This document shows, piece after piece, positions 23,305 through 30,977 of a stretch of 32,582 nucleotides of DNA. The DNA lies in IMG/VR virus record IMGVR_UViG_3300048672_001166, positions 1 to 32,582 of that record; one strand, given 5' to 3'. The position numbers and the translations under genes were made by a program. How positions within the stretch are numbered: the first letter of the stretch is position 1; each line of letters starts with the position of its first letter. The stretch is from a virus. The notes beneath the pieces were generated by a model. The model was not told the DNA's origin. It did no database searches and worked only from the letters and a program-made list of their open reading frames with translations.

Positions 23305-24323
23305 TACTCCAATTCTTCGTAAAGTTCAACCAAAAATTCGTTATCAACTGTATTCGCCCCCAACACCCCTTGCCTAATCATCGTTTTGATTTCAGTATGA
23401 AGGTTTCCTGAAAACTCTACATCTAACGTCTGTTCCAAAATATCTTGTTTAGCAATAGCTTCTTCTTCCACCGTAAAATCTCTCAGAGAAAATATATCAA
23501 TCATTTCCTGCCGGATGTGCTGAACTTCGGTGTAAGGTAACTGCATATCAAGCCGGCATAAAACTCGTGTCTTCGGTTTGTAAATCACATCCCCAGAAAT
23601 GACCTTTGACAGTGTGGTGTATTCGTATAACGGCGCATCTTCCCAATCGTAAAATTGAAGCGAGTTCGTTTGAGAATCTAACAAAGCACACCCTCTATCT
23701 GAATCACCCGCATCACCGAAATTACTTGGCACACAGTTGCCAATATAAACAGTATTACCTTTTCTCTGACGCTTATGGTAATGTCCGGAAAAGATGAATA
23801 ACGGTTTGTGATACAGTTCAATTTCCGGCCCATGTTCCATTTTGTTAGAACTACCCGAAATGATGAAGTCTTTGAATTCAAAGTGGCCGAGAACGTATTT
23901 GTATTTGTTAATTTCTGATGCCATCTCCGCATATTCATGCTTGAACAGAAAGGGCACGGCAAACAAATCACGGGTCAATTCGGTTGGCTTATCAATCAGG
24001 ACGAAGTTGCTAAATTCGTTGAAGTGAGAAGTGGAAAAGATATCCCGGTTGTTCCGCTGGTGCAGGTCATGGTTGCCGATTAGAAAGTAAACGGGAAGTC
24101 CGAGGGCGTTTAGCATCTTCGCCCCTTCTTGCGAATAGTGAAGGGTTTTGACAGAGATGGCATGTCGGTTCTCAAACCAGTCGCCGAGGAAAGCGACATG
24201 AGTCGCTTTCTCTTGTTTTGCTTTTTGACAGAACCACTGTAAGAAGTCTAGGCAATCAAGGTTATGTTCTTCCGAATTACCCCTCGCGCCAAAATGGATG
24301 TCAGTGAATTGAATTAGTCGCAT
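23304..24323 (-). CDS. 47: Recombination endonuclease subunit gp47 (Mre11/SbcD-like)
   Basis: 339 residues, the same length as T4 gp47. The phosphoesterase motifs are all present: D8-x-H10 (FTDIHFG), D48 (GDWFENRH), N84-H85-D86 (GNHD), H147 (LGHFEF) and H181-x-H183 (SGHYHKRQ). These coordinate two metal ions. With gp46 it processes DNA ends for recombination and replication restart, and helps degrade host DNA. The promoter TGTTACAAT is 24 nt upstream, the same spacing as gp46. Confidence 0.96.
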   Translation of the reverse strand: MRLIQFTDIHFGARGNSEEHNLDCLDFLQWFCQKAKQEKATHVAFLGDWFENRHAISVKTLHYSQEGAKMLNALGLPVYFLIGNHDLHQRNNRDIFSTSHFNEFSNFVLIDKPTELTRDLFAVPFLFKHEYAEMASEINKYKYVLGHFEFKDFIISGSSNKMEHGPEIELYHKPLFIFSGHYHKRQRKGNTVYIGNCVPSNFGDAGDSDRGCALLDSQTNSLQFYDWEDAPLYEYTTLSKVISGDVIYKPKTRVLCRLDMQLPYTEVQHIRQEMIDIFSLRDFTVEEEAIAKQDILEQTLDVEFSGNLHTEIKTMIRQGVLGANTVDNEFLVELYEELE

Positions 24324-24346
24324 TGCTCAATTGCTGTGTAGCAACA

Positions 24347-24355
24347 ATTGTAACA
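24347..24355 (-). promoter_or_regulatory. Extended -10 promoter TGTTACAAT for gp47
   Basis: TGTTACAAT on the minus strand, 24 nt before the gp47 ATG; it sits just after the gp55 stop. Confidence 0.65.
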
Positions 24356-24359
24356 CAAC

Positions 24360-24770
24360 TCATTCATTACCTTCATCTTCAAATCCGAAACTTGGATTGG
24401 CACCAATTTGCAGTAATAGCTTATCTTTGATTTTAGCCTGATTGTGCTCAGAGTCTAAAAAACTGCGAAATGCCCGATGAGTGGCAGTGGTGTAGTAGGA
24501 AAATGGGTTATTAGACTTTTCCGGATTGAACTTATACCAGTTGGCGGACAGGATGACAATCGCGTGTGCAATCATATCTTCCTTATAAGTAAATCGATTG
24601 AACCAGGGATGATTGGAGTATCTAGTTGCAATCAGCATCAAGCATCGTCCTAGTTCGTTCGTCAAATACCCAAGCTCTTTAGATTCCTTGAATGCTTTCA
24701 GAATCTCGGCATTGGTAACGTAATGCCCTTTGGTGCTGGTTGATTTTTCTCTCTTGTGTGTAGTAGCCAT
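24360..24770 (-). CDS. 55: Late transcription sigma factor gp55-like
   Basis: 136 residues (T4 gp55 is 185). The match to T4 gp55 runs YVTNAEILKAF (T4 YVNNKELLQAI), then LGRCLMLIAxxYS...FTYKEDMIAHAI (T4 LAIMLIAE...QEMIADGI), KFNPEKSNNPFSYYTTATHRAFRSFLDSE (T4 [25 protein letters not shown]). It is a minimal sigma region 2 that directs host RNA polymerase to late promoters together with the sliding clamp. The T4 C-terminal part is shortened, though the tail remains acidic (EDEGNE), where T4 has its clamp-binding segment. The late octamers in this window are consistent with it. Confidence 0.85.
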   Translation of the reverse strand: MATTHKREKSTSTKGHYVTNAEILKAFKESKELGYLTNELGRCLMLIATRYSNHPWFNRFTYKEDMIAHAIVILSANWYKFNPEKSNNPFSYYTTATHRAFRSFLDSEHNQAKIKDKLLLQIGANPSFGFEDEGNE

Positions 24771-24794
24771 TTCATAAGTTGCTTTGTTATTCTA

Positions 24795-24803
24795 ATTGTA
24801 ACA
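24795..24803 (-). promoter_or_regulatory. Extended -10 promoter TGTTACAAT for gp55
   Basis: TGTTACAAT on the minus strand, 25 nt before the gp55 ATG, back-to-back with the late octamer at 24810. Confidence 0.65.
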
Positions 24804-24809
24804 TAGATT

Positions 24810-24817
24810 CATAAATA
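24810..24817 (+). promoter_or_regulatory. Late promoter octamer (CATAAATA)
   Basis: CATAAATA overlaps the first in-frame ATG (24817), so transcription from it would start past that codon. This favours the ATG at 24844 for the next gene. Confidence 0.5.
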
Positions 24818-24843
24818 TGGTTTACTTGAACAGAATTCTGACC

Positions 24844-25455
24844 ATGCATTTGAAACCAAAACAAGACAAAAATGCCGTTGTCGCTATAGGAAGATTCTCA
24901 TCCCCGACCAAAGGGCATTATTTCTTGTTTGACAAGATGCGTAAATTCATTCGGACTGACAAAGCAAAAGAGCTGAAGATAAGTATCATTCCTATTGTCG
25001 TCATCATCGACGGGGAAGAAACTGGCAAGGATAAGCAGAAGAATCCGTTATCACCGCACGAACGAATCAAATTTATGCAGGCATCCGGAAAAGCTGACGG
25101 GTTGAAATTCCTGATAGCTAAGAATGCGGTTGATGCATTTAACGAAGTGCGCAAACAAGGGTATGAGCCGTTAGTTATTGCGGCCGGTTCAGACAGAAAA
25201 ACAAACTACTTAAAAATACTTGATGAAACTTTCACGGACAATGGGAAGAAAATGACGCATTACGCTATCAGAGGATTGGACAGAACGGATGATGAGTCAA
25301 CCGATATTTCCGCCACGTCCGGGACAAAAATGCGGGAGGCGGTCATAAATAATGATTACGAACGGTATCTTGATTTGTCCGGCTTGGAACATAAACCTGA
25401 GTTAGCTAAACAGATGTTCGACAAACTGAAAAAGGTGTTACATGGGGATTCTTGA
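24844..25455 (+). CDS. Nucleotidyltransferase (NMN adenylyltransferase / cytidylyltransferase-like)
   Basis: About 203 residues. GRFSSPTKGHYFLFDKM near the N terminus is the GxFxPxxxGH nucleotide-binding motif; SGTKMREAV near residue 165 is the ISxTxxR-type second motif (here SATSGTKMR). The fold transfers a nucleotide to NMN, pantetheine phosphate, or a similar substrate with release of pyrophosphate. Related proteins occur in large T4-like phages, sometimes with NAD-salvage genes. The start at 24844 is chosen because the late promoter covers 24817, although its ribosome site is weak. It overlaps the next gene by 14 nt, linking it to baseplate synthesis. The substrate cannot be told from sequence. 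Confidence 0.78.
   Translation: MHLKPKQDKNAVVAIGRFSSPTKGHYFLFDKMRKFIRTDKAKELKISIIPIVVIIDGEETGKDKQKNPLSPHERIKFMQASGKADGLKFLIAKNAVDAFNEVRKQGYEPLVIAAGSDRKTNYLKILDETFTDNGKKMTHYAIRGLDRTDDESTDISATSGTKMREAVINNDYERYLDLSGLEHKPELAKQMFDKLKKVLHGDS
25344..25351 (+). promoter_or_regulatory. Possible internal late promoter (CATAAATA)
   Basis: Same octamer as 24810, inside the nucleotidyltransferase gene, 90 nt before the tube-cap-like gene. Weak support. Confidence 0.25.
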
Positions 25456-26440
25456 CCAAGCAATTTTAAGAGCGGCGAAAGGGTCGGCGGCATCGTTAGT
25501 TATCAAATCAACTACTGCCGTAATCAATAACACCGTTACATCCATTGGCGCCATTTTCGGTGTCAAGAATCCGTTTTCAAAACTGAACGCGCAAGGGTTG
25601 GCAAATAGCTTATCCCCCGCTCCAGCAAATCCGCCGTCTGCGGAACAAATGAATATCATGACGGGCCGCGTTGATTTGGACGACCAATCGCATAAGGTAA
25701 AACTTTATGTCACGAATGGATTTGCGAAAACATACAACTTTGGTAATGCTTCAACTAACATTCTTAATTCAGTGGATTCAAGTCAAGTTATTTTTGAAGT
25801 GCAGCCACAAGTGCAGGAGCATCGAAGCGCGCAGTATGAAGGCGTGAACATCAGTCAAATGCCAGGACAGTTTCAAAAGTATAAAGGGAGTCAATCCGTT
25901 TCGTGGAATATCACGGCTGAGTTTGTTTCTAGAAATGCTGCTGAAGCAACTCAAAACTTGATTAACTTATTGAACCTTCGTGCTTGGCTTCAACCGTTTT
26001 TCGGGGAGAAGCAACATCAAGAATTTGACGGGGCATTAGGAGCACCACCACCGATTATTTGGTTTTCTGGCTGGCGTGGTCTAATTGGGCCGGTGCCAAC
26101 GGTCATGACTGATTTATCATGTACTCACGGCTCCGAAGATTGTGACTGGATTCCTACAAATATCATGGCGGCAGATGTTGATGTATCAGATTTCACGTAT
26201 TTGTCCGGGTTGAGTATGTATCAGCCAATCCGAAAAGAAATCGATGGATTCAAACAGAATGGCAATATGGTCGTTCCGTTTCCAGTAGTTATGCAAGTAT
26301 CTATTTCTCTACTTGAATCATTCTCGGTAGCGCAATTTAACGGATTTGATTTGCAAGCATTTAGAGAAGGTAGGATGGTTTCTGCGTGGAGTCCGTCAAT
26401 TACTACCCAACAAGTTGTTAACGAAGTTAGAGGGTCATGA
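25442..26440 (+). CDS. Baseplate tail-tube cap/initiator, gp48/gp54-like
   Basis: 332 residues (T4 gp54 320, gp48 364). The N terminus is Ala/Ser-rich and helical. The middle has IIWFSGWRGLIGPVP, and the last third alternates strands ending GNMVVPFPVVMQVSISLLESFS, like the C-terminal tube-domain strands of gp48/gp54 and related tube proteins. Cys pairs occur at LSCTHGSEDCDW. These proteins sit on top of the baseplate hub and start polymerisation of the tail tube. Its place directly before gp53 fits. Which of gp48 or gp54 it corresponds to cannot be settled. Confidence 0.65.
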   Translation: MGILDQAILRAAKGSAASLVIKSTTAVINNTVTSIGAIFGVKNPFSKLNAQGLANSLSPAPANPPSAEQMNIMTGRVDLDDQSHKVKLYVTNGFAKTYNFGNASTNILNSVDSSQVIFEVQPQVQEHRSAQYEGVNISQMPGQFQKYKGSQSVSWNITAEFVSRNAAEATQNLINLLNLRAWLQPFFGEKQHQEFDGALGAPPPIIWFSGWRGLIGPVPTVMTDLSCTHGSEDCDWIPTNIMAADVDVSDFTYLSGLSMYQPIRKEIDGFKQNGNMVVPFPVVMQVSISLLESFSVAQFNGFDLQAFREGRMVSAWSPSITTQQVVNEVRGS

Positions 26441-26811
26441 TGCCAAATTATAATTCGACATTAGTCAAATCATCCCGGTATGCGGCCGGTGGGTCTACCG
26501 AAGTTGGTGATAAGCTTGAATGGTGGAATCGAACGAATTACACCTTGACAGGGACTGAATCCGTCTTTACAATCACGGATAAGTATCAAGGAAGACTTGA
26601 TTTGATTGCTTATGATTTGTATCAAGACTCAAGTATGTGGTGGCTCATCGCCATGCTGAACAACATTCTTGACCCGTTCACGGAAGTAGTAGTTGGTAGA
26701 GAACTTTACGTGCCCACCAAGCAAAATGCCGTTAAAATGCTGGGCGCAAAAATAGGCGGTATTCAATCACAGAAAGAATTGCCGCCTATGCAGATTACGC
26801 CGAGAGTTTAA
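26437..26811 (+). CDS. 53: Baseplate wedge protein gp53-like
   Basis: 124 residues (T4 gp53 is 196). The segment DLIAYDLYQDSSMWWLIAMLNNILDPFTEVVVGRELYVP is the gp53/LysM-type core that links baseplate wedges; it is strongly conserved among T4-like phages. The C-terminal extension of T4 is absent. It overlaps the previous gene by ATGA, and its stop overlaps the convergent minus-strand gene by 4 nt. Confidence 0.85.
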   Translation: MMPNYNSTLVKSSRYAAGGSTEVGDKLEWWNRTNYTLTGTESVFTITDKYQGRLDLIAYDLYQDSSMWWLIAMLNNILDPFTEVVVGRELYVPTKQNAVKMLGAKIGGIQSQKELPPMQITPRV

Positions 26812-27182
26812 CTAAAGGTCTGATTAGACATTTTAGCCCCTAGCGACTTTTGTTTTTTCGGATTGGGAGGTTGCCCTGAGCCAGAATCATCATGGGAAAG
26901 AACTGCATATAGACGCAGTTCGTTTGGGTTAGAACCCATCATCGTGTAAAACACGCTGACATCATGCGTTAAATGCGCATGTTTAATTTTTGGAATAGCA
27001 GTTGCTAACGGCGTGCCAGCAGGATTAGCCTTATCGGAACTCCGGTAAGGCTGATTGGGATTTTCTGATTTGGCTTGAATGAACGCACCAAGCTCTTTGA
27101 GAATTTTAGCCCCGTCTTTCGTCCCCTTCAATTCGTTTACGCACTGAACGTAAAACGGGCAGGTCAGCAATTTAACTGCCAT
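26808..27182 (-). CDS. Toxin-like protein of a two-gene unit
   Basis: 124 residues from the ATG at 27182, overlapping the upstream 63-residue gene by 11 nt. The C-terminal half has IKHAHLTHDVSVFYTMM, then LRLYAVLSHDDSGSGQPPNPKKQKSLGAKMSNQTF: a strand-strand-strand pattern with conserved-looking His, Asp and Lys residues, as in small mRNA-interferase folds (RelE/YafO type). The order antitoxin then toxin, short overlapping genes and an insertion against the direction of the late block all fit a toxin-antitoxin pair. The family is not firmly recognised. Confidence 0.5.
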   Translation of the reverse strand: MAVKLLTCPFYVQCVNELKGTKDGAKILKELGAFIQAKSENPNQPYRSSDKANPAGTPLATAIPKIKHAHLTHDVSVFYTMMGSNPNELRLYAVLSHDDSGSGQPPNPKKQKSLGAKMSNQTFS

Positions 27183-27363
27183 GAGCGGGAACCTCCCCGC
27201 GCAGCAGCGCAGCAATGTAGGCATCCACATCCTTCACTTCGGTGAAGGTTTGGTGTTGCGCTTCAACCACCAGCGCGGCGTCAGACACATTGATGTTCGC
27301 TTCTTCGGCAAGCAGGATGGCGTTAGTGGTGTCGCTCATGTCAAGTACCTCGTTAATTTTCAT
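27172..27363 (-). CDS. Antitoxin-like small protein
   Basis: 63 residues from the ATG at 27363, or 55 from the ATG at 27339, which has the better ribosome site (GAGG). It is acidic and helical (NAILLAEEANINVSDAALVVEAQ), as expected for an antitoxin that neutralises a basic toxin. It overlaps the toxin-like gene by 11 nt. A minus-strand TGTAAATA octamer lies upstream. No DNA-binding domain is evident. Confidence 0.5.
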   Translation of the reverse strand: MKINEVLDMSDTTNAILLAEEANINVSDAALVVEAQHQTFTEVKDVDAYIAALLRGEVPAHGS

Positions 27364-27411
27364 GATGCAATCATATCCTTTTCAGAAAGACAGGTCAAGT
27401 CCTGTTACATC

Positions 27412-27419
27412 TATTTACA
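27412..27419 (-). promoter_or_regulatory. Late-type promoter octamer (TGTAAATA), leftward
   Basis: Minus-strand TGTAAATA, 49 nt before the ATG at 27363; back-to-back with the rightward octamer at 27430. Confidence 0.45.
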
Positions 27420-27429
27420 TTTTGATAGA

Positions 27430-27437
27430 GGTAAATA
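27430..27437 (+). promoter_or_regulatory. T4-type late promoter octamer (GGTAAATA)
   Basis: GGTAAATACTG ends 18 nt before the hub gene ATG at 27456; the same extended sequence (GTAAATACTG) occurs at 17778. Confidence 0.62.
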
Positions 27438-27455
27438 CTGAAAACGATAGAACGA

Positions 27456-29546
27456 ATGGCTACCAACCGAATTGAAAATCCTCTGGACAAGTTCCAATCC
27501 TATTCGACACATTTCATTATGGCGGCCTGTCGATCAACGGAAGATTTACACGTCCTGACCGATGATAACCCATTTCAAGAAAAGCGTGCTTTGGAAATTA
27601 TCAATGAGGCTAAATTTCTGGGCGATAGTCTGAACGTCAATTCAAATCCGGATTCAGCGTTTTTACTCATTGACACCCGGCGATTTGCTCAGTACACCGT
27701 TGATAACTATTCCCTCACTACTAAAATTCACGGGTTCGCCATCCCTGGCTCTAAAAATCCGTCATCTACTGGAAGCACTTTATCGTTCGACATCATTGAT
27801 GCGACCGGCATTTCATTCGCCAATTTTCTCCAATGGATTCAGGATGCCAAACTAAAAGTCGGCCTGCAAGGGTTGATTTTTGTCATGAAGGTTATTTTCG
27901 TCGGTCATAGTCAAGATAACACCACTTCCACTATTCAAACCATTTCCATTCCGTTCTCGTTCAAAAAGATGGAAATGGAGATGACGGACGTGTATGGACA
28001 TTACAGGTGTGAAGCATATCCACTCGTCGGCCTCATTTCCAACTCGGAGAAAAATCCAGAATGGACACGTATTGGCACTGCATCGAGTTATTTCTCAGGG
28101 GAGAAAATTAACACCCTTGGTGCGATGGTGAACGCTTTTGAAAAGGAACTGAACTATAAGGCATTGGAAGCGTATGCGAAACGGCAAGTGTTGAATGTGC
28201 AAGCAGGAGGTACATTTGAAAATGGTGTACTTACTCCTTCAAACGTTCGTTATGGTCGGCCGGTCAAATACTTAATCACGGTTCCGAGCAAATGGGAAAA
28301 CTTTACGTTTGCCGGCGCCAATTCAAATTCATCCGAAGAAACTAACTTCAAAGAACAGTTTAAGAAACGGGAAGCAGCAACTACCAAACAAATGCAGGAT
28401 GCAGTGATTGAATGGCAGAAGAAAAACCCCGGCAAAGATTTTCACATGTCGGTTGATACGTCTTCATCCATTACAGATGTTTTGACGGAAATTTTCAAGC
28501 AAGTGCCGCAAATCGCCGAACTTGGCAACTTCAAAAAGCAATCACCTGACCAGCCAATCGAGTTTTTCAAGTATCTAATATCTGTTACTTCATCAAGTGA
28601 AGATTATCTAGTTCATATCGATGTCATTGAATATGTCGTCCCTAACGTATATTTGCAGGACAAGCAAGCAAAATCAAATACGGTCGCGGAATCAATGCCT
28701 GACTATTTCACGAAAGATGATGATGGATTAGTAGTCCCTAAAAATTTCATCGAGTATGATTATCTGTTTTCAGGGACGAACGTTGATGTCATTCACCTAG
28801 ATATCAAACTTGAAAATTTAGTCTATGTGTTAGCCAGTCGGCCGGCGATGGGTGGTGATTTATTGGCAGTCAAGTCAGATGCTGGGCAAAATCAACAAGA
28901 TGCAACTGTCGCACCAAAAGTCGAAATGTTATCCATCATGCGACAAAATGACCCGGTGTATATTCAACCGAGAACTGAACTGGAGAAAACTAACGCCAGT
29001 TCACTGTCCGCTGCCGATTCATCTACCACGTCCCAACTATTTCAAGAGTACACCAAAAATCTAGCCATGTTTTACTCGGCCGGTCATGCAACTCATCGAA
29101 TGGAAATTCGAGGCAATCCAGACATTTTTTATAAGTTTGCTTTGCAGAAATTGCCACCGCATGCTAACAATTTAACCATCGACGCCAATTCTGGCGTGTC
29201 ATCTATCAATGTGAAATCTAAAGCTGATTATCGGGAGGCGTTGCTCAAATCATTAGAGAATGATGAAATAACTACGGAAGATGGTAAGTTAGTTGTCGGT
29301 CTTTCAGGCCCATCTATCATGTCTTCACCCGTTTTTGCGAAAGTGAACGTTTACACGACAAACTATGATTTTCTCGCGGAAGACGCGAGAAATGGTGCAG
29401 ATTTTAGACAGCCATTCCTGAAAGACAATTATTTCTGGGTGTCGGAGGTGGTAAATAAAATCTCTGGCGGAACATTTACTCAAGAACTTGAAATGAGAAC
29501 TTATGCGTCGTATGGTGTGCCGAAATTTGGAGGGATTAGCAAGTGA
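27456..29546 (+). CDS. Large baseplate hub structural protein
   Basis: 696 residues. It begins NPLDKFQSYSTHFIMAA, a hub/tube-like opening, and consists largely of alternating strands with an Asn/Ser-rich coil near residue 285 and a charged helical insertion (FKEQFKKREAATTKQMQDAVIEWQKK) near 295-325. The C terminus (FWVSEVVNKISGGTFTQELEMRTYASYG) looks like the last strands of a gp27/VgrG-type hub domain. Position directly before the spike, sharing 4 nt with it, suggests it is the hub that carries the spike trimer (T4 gp27 role, but nearly twice the size). The exact family is not recognised; the start is the ATG under the late promoter. Confidence 0.6.
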   Translation: MATNRIENPLDKFQSYSTHFIMAACRSTEDLHVLTDDNPFQEKRALEIINEAKFLGDSLNVNSNPDSAFLLIDTRRFAQYTVDNYSLTTKIHGFAIPGSKNPSSTGSTLSFDIIDATGISFANFLQWIQDAKLKVGLQGLIFVMKVIFVGHSQDNTTSTIQTISIPFSFKKMEMEMTDVYGHYRCEAYPLVGLISNSEKNPEWTRIGTASSYFSGEKINTLGAMVNAFEKELNYKALEAYAKRQVLNVQAGGTFENGVLTPSNVRYGRPVKYLITVPSKWENFTFAGANSNSSEETNFKEQFKKREAATTKQMQDAVIEWQKKNPGKDFHMSVDTSSSITDVLTEIFKQVPQIAELGNFKKQSPDQPIEFFKYLISVTSSSEDYLVHIDVIEYVVPNVYLQDKQAKSNTVAESMPDYFTKDDDGLVVPKNFIEYDYLFSGTNVDVIHLDIKLENLVYVLASRPAMGGDLLAVKSDAGQNQQDATVAPKVEMLSIMRQNDPVYIQPRTELEKTNASSLSAADSSTTSQLFQEYTKNLAMFYSAGHATHRMEIRGNPDIFYKFALQKLPPHANNLTIDANSGVSSINVKSKADYREALLKSLENDEITTEDGKLVVGLSGPSIMSSPVFAKVNVYTTNYDFLAEDARNGADFRQPFLKDNYFWVSEVVNKISGGTFTQELEMRTYASYGVPKFGGISK
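29450..29457 (+). promoter_or_regulatory. Possible internal late promoter (GGTAAATA) before the spike
   Basis: The full octamer lies inside the hub gene, 86 nt before the spike start. It could add transcripts for spike and gp25. Confidence 0.35.
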
Positions 29547-30614
29547 GTTATAATCAGATTATGGAAGGAGTTGTTGTCGATAACAATGACCCGGAACAAC
29601 AAGGCCGAATCAAAATTTGGATTCCGGCCGTGGATGGTTCTGAATATAACATCGATTCACTATCATGGGCTTCATACATTTCCCCTTTGGCTGGTCAGAC
29701 ACGTGATTATCCGGCCGGAACACCGGCTTCAGCAACGTTAGGTTTAGTAAGTTATGGTTTCTGGATGATTCCTAAAAATGGCGCCATCGTCGCAGTTAGT
29801 TTTTTGTACGGTGACCCGAATCGGCGCATTTATCTGGGAAGCATGTTTAGAACGCATGGCAATCGGTCGTTGCCTGTTGGCAGAAATCGGAAAGATGTTG
29901 CTGATTATCCCGTGTCAGATACGTTAGAACCAATCGAGCCACAATATTCTAATTTGCAAGCTCAGTTCCAAAATAACTTAGGTGCATCGGAAGCACAGAC
30001 GCGCGGTGCGTATGAGCGGCAAGTTGCCCAAGATAAAACAGTTAAAGACGGTTCAGAAGGATACTCCAAATCAAAAGTGAATAGTCAAGATTTGGAACCA
30101 GATACTTACTGTTTAACAACTCCAGGTCGCCATTCGTTAATTTTCCAAGACTCTGCTGAAAATGGTCGAGTGAGAATGAAATCTGCCAATGGACATCAAA
30201 TCATTTTCGATGATGCCAATGAACGAATTTATATCTCGACTGCTAAAGGGAATAACTACGTTGAGTTAGACCAAGATGGACGAATTCACGTGTACGGTTC
30301 GGGCAGCATCAGTTTTTCATCAGGGGGTGATTTTAACATTACAGCCGCAGGTTAACATCGGTGCGACCGCCGCCATGAAAATGAATAGTTGCGGTGGTTT
30401 ACATTTGAGTGGGTCATCCGTCAATCTAGAATCGGGTGGCTCGATGAACTTTTTGGCGGCGGCAGGTCTTGTCCAAAGTGCCTCTACAATCGACTTAAAC
30501 GGGCCTACAGCAGCTTCGGCTGAATGTGCTAGCCCACCCTCATCCTCTCCCTCCCACGAGCCTTGGCCGCGTCCTGCATCGTCGGCAACTCGCAACCCGA
30601 ACTGGAAACCATAA
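29543..30614 (+). CDS. 5: Central baseplate spike, gp5-like, reading frame interrupted (+1)
   Basis: GTG start with GGAGGG upstream. Residues 1-115 form the OB-fold of gp5/gpV spikes (EGVVVDNNDPEQQGRIKIWIPAVDG, GAIVAVSFLYGDPNRRIYLGS). A polar linker follows, then beta-strands. The frame stops at TAA 30353-30355 after 270 residues, in the middle of the C-terminal beta-helix. The +1 frame continues the same eight-residue repeat in exact register (ITAAG, then NIGATAAMKM, GGLHLSG, SVNLESG, STIDLNG) and ends HEPWPRP...NWKP at 30614, the expected spike end, one base into gp25. The joined product is about 356 residues. The T4 lysozyme domain is absent. The cause is a one-base insertion, an assembly error or a programmed +1 shift. 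Confidence 0.8.
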
Positions 30615-30973
30615 TGTCTTATATCGGCTACTCAACTTTCGGTTTTGCTAAAAAGAAAAGCCTGTCAATGACAGGCCAAGAACTGATTAAGCAAGACATC
30701 TACAATCACATTTTCACGGTGAAAGGTTCGCGCCCACATCTTCCAAAATTCGGGACGCGAATCCCTTTACTTTCTTTTGAACAACTTGACCCAACGTTGT
30801 TAACGATTGTCCAAGAAGATTTATCCTACGTGTTCAAATATGACCCACGAGTTAGACTGATTGATATTAGCCTAAATCCGTTGCCGGCGAACAACGCGCT
30901 TGTCGCGTTTGTCGATATTGAATATGTCGAACTAGGCGGGAGGGACATTATGCAAATCAGTTTTGGTGATTGA
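30614..30973 (+). CDS. 25: Baseplate wedge protein gp25-like
   Basis: 119 residues from the ATG at 30614, which overlaps the spike stop (TAATG); longer in-frame starts lie inside the spike. T4 gp25 is 132 residues. The GPW/gp25 family pattern is clear: FTVKGSRPHLPKFGTRIPLLSFEQLD, then VQEDLSYVFKYDPRVRLIDISLNP and a final strand pair. It is the baseplate sheath initiator that contacts the first sheath ring; the family is also in contractile systems such as type VI secretion. Confidence 0.92.
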   Translation: MSYIGYSTFGFAKKKSLSMTGQELIKQDIYNHIFTVKGSRPHLPKFGTRIPLLSFEQLDPTLLTIVQEDLSYVFKYDPRVRLIDISLNPLPANNALVAFVDIEYVELGGRDIMQISFGD

Positions 30974-30977
30974 GCGA

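Noticed and set aside
27340-27363. MKINEVLD at the antitoxin-like start as another capsid-targeting tag
   Set aside because: It lacks the L-F-E/S cleavage pattern, and the better ribosome site is at the downstream ATG.
30276-30614. Separate plus-strand gene starting at ATG 30276
   Set aside because: Its first 26 residues overlap spike coding sequence and do not look like beta-helix; only the part after 30353 does, so it is the spike's continuation.
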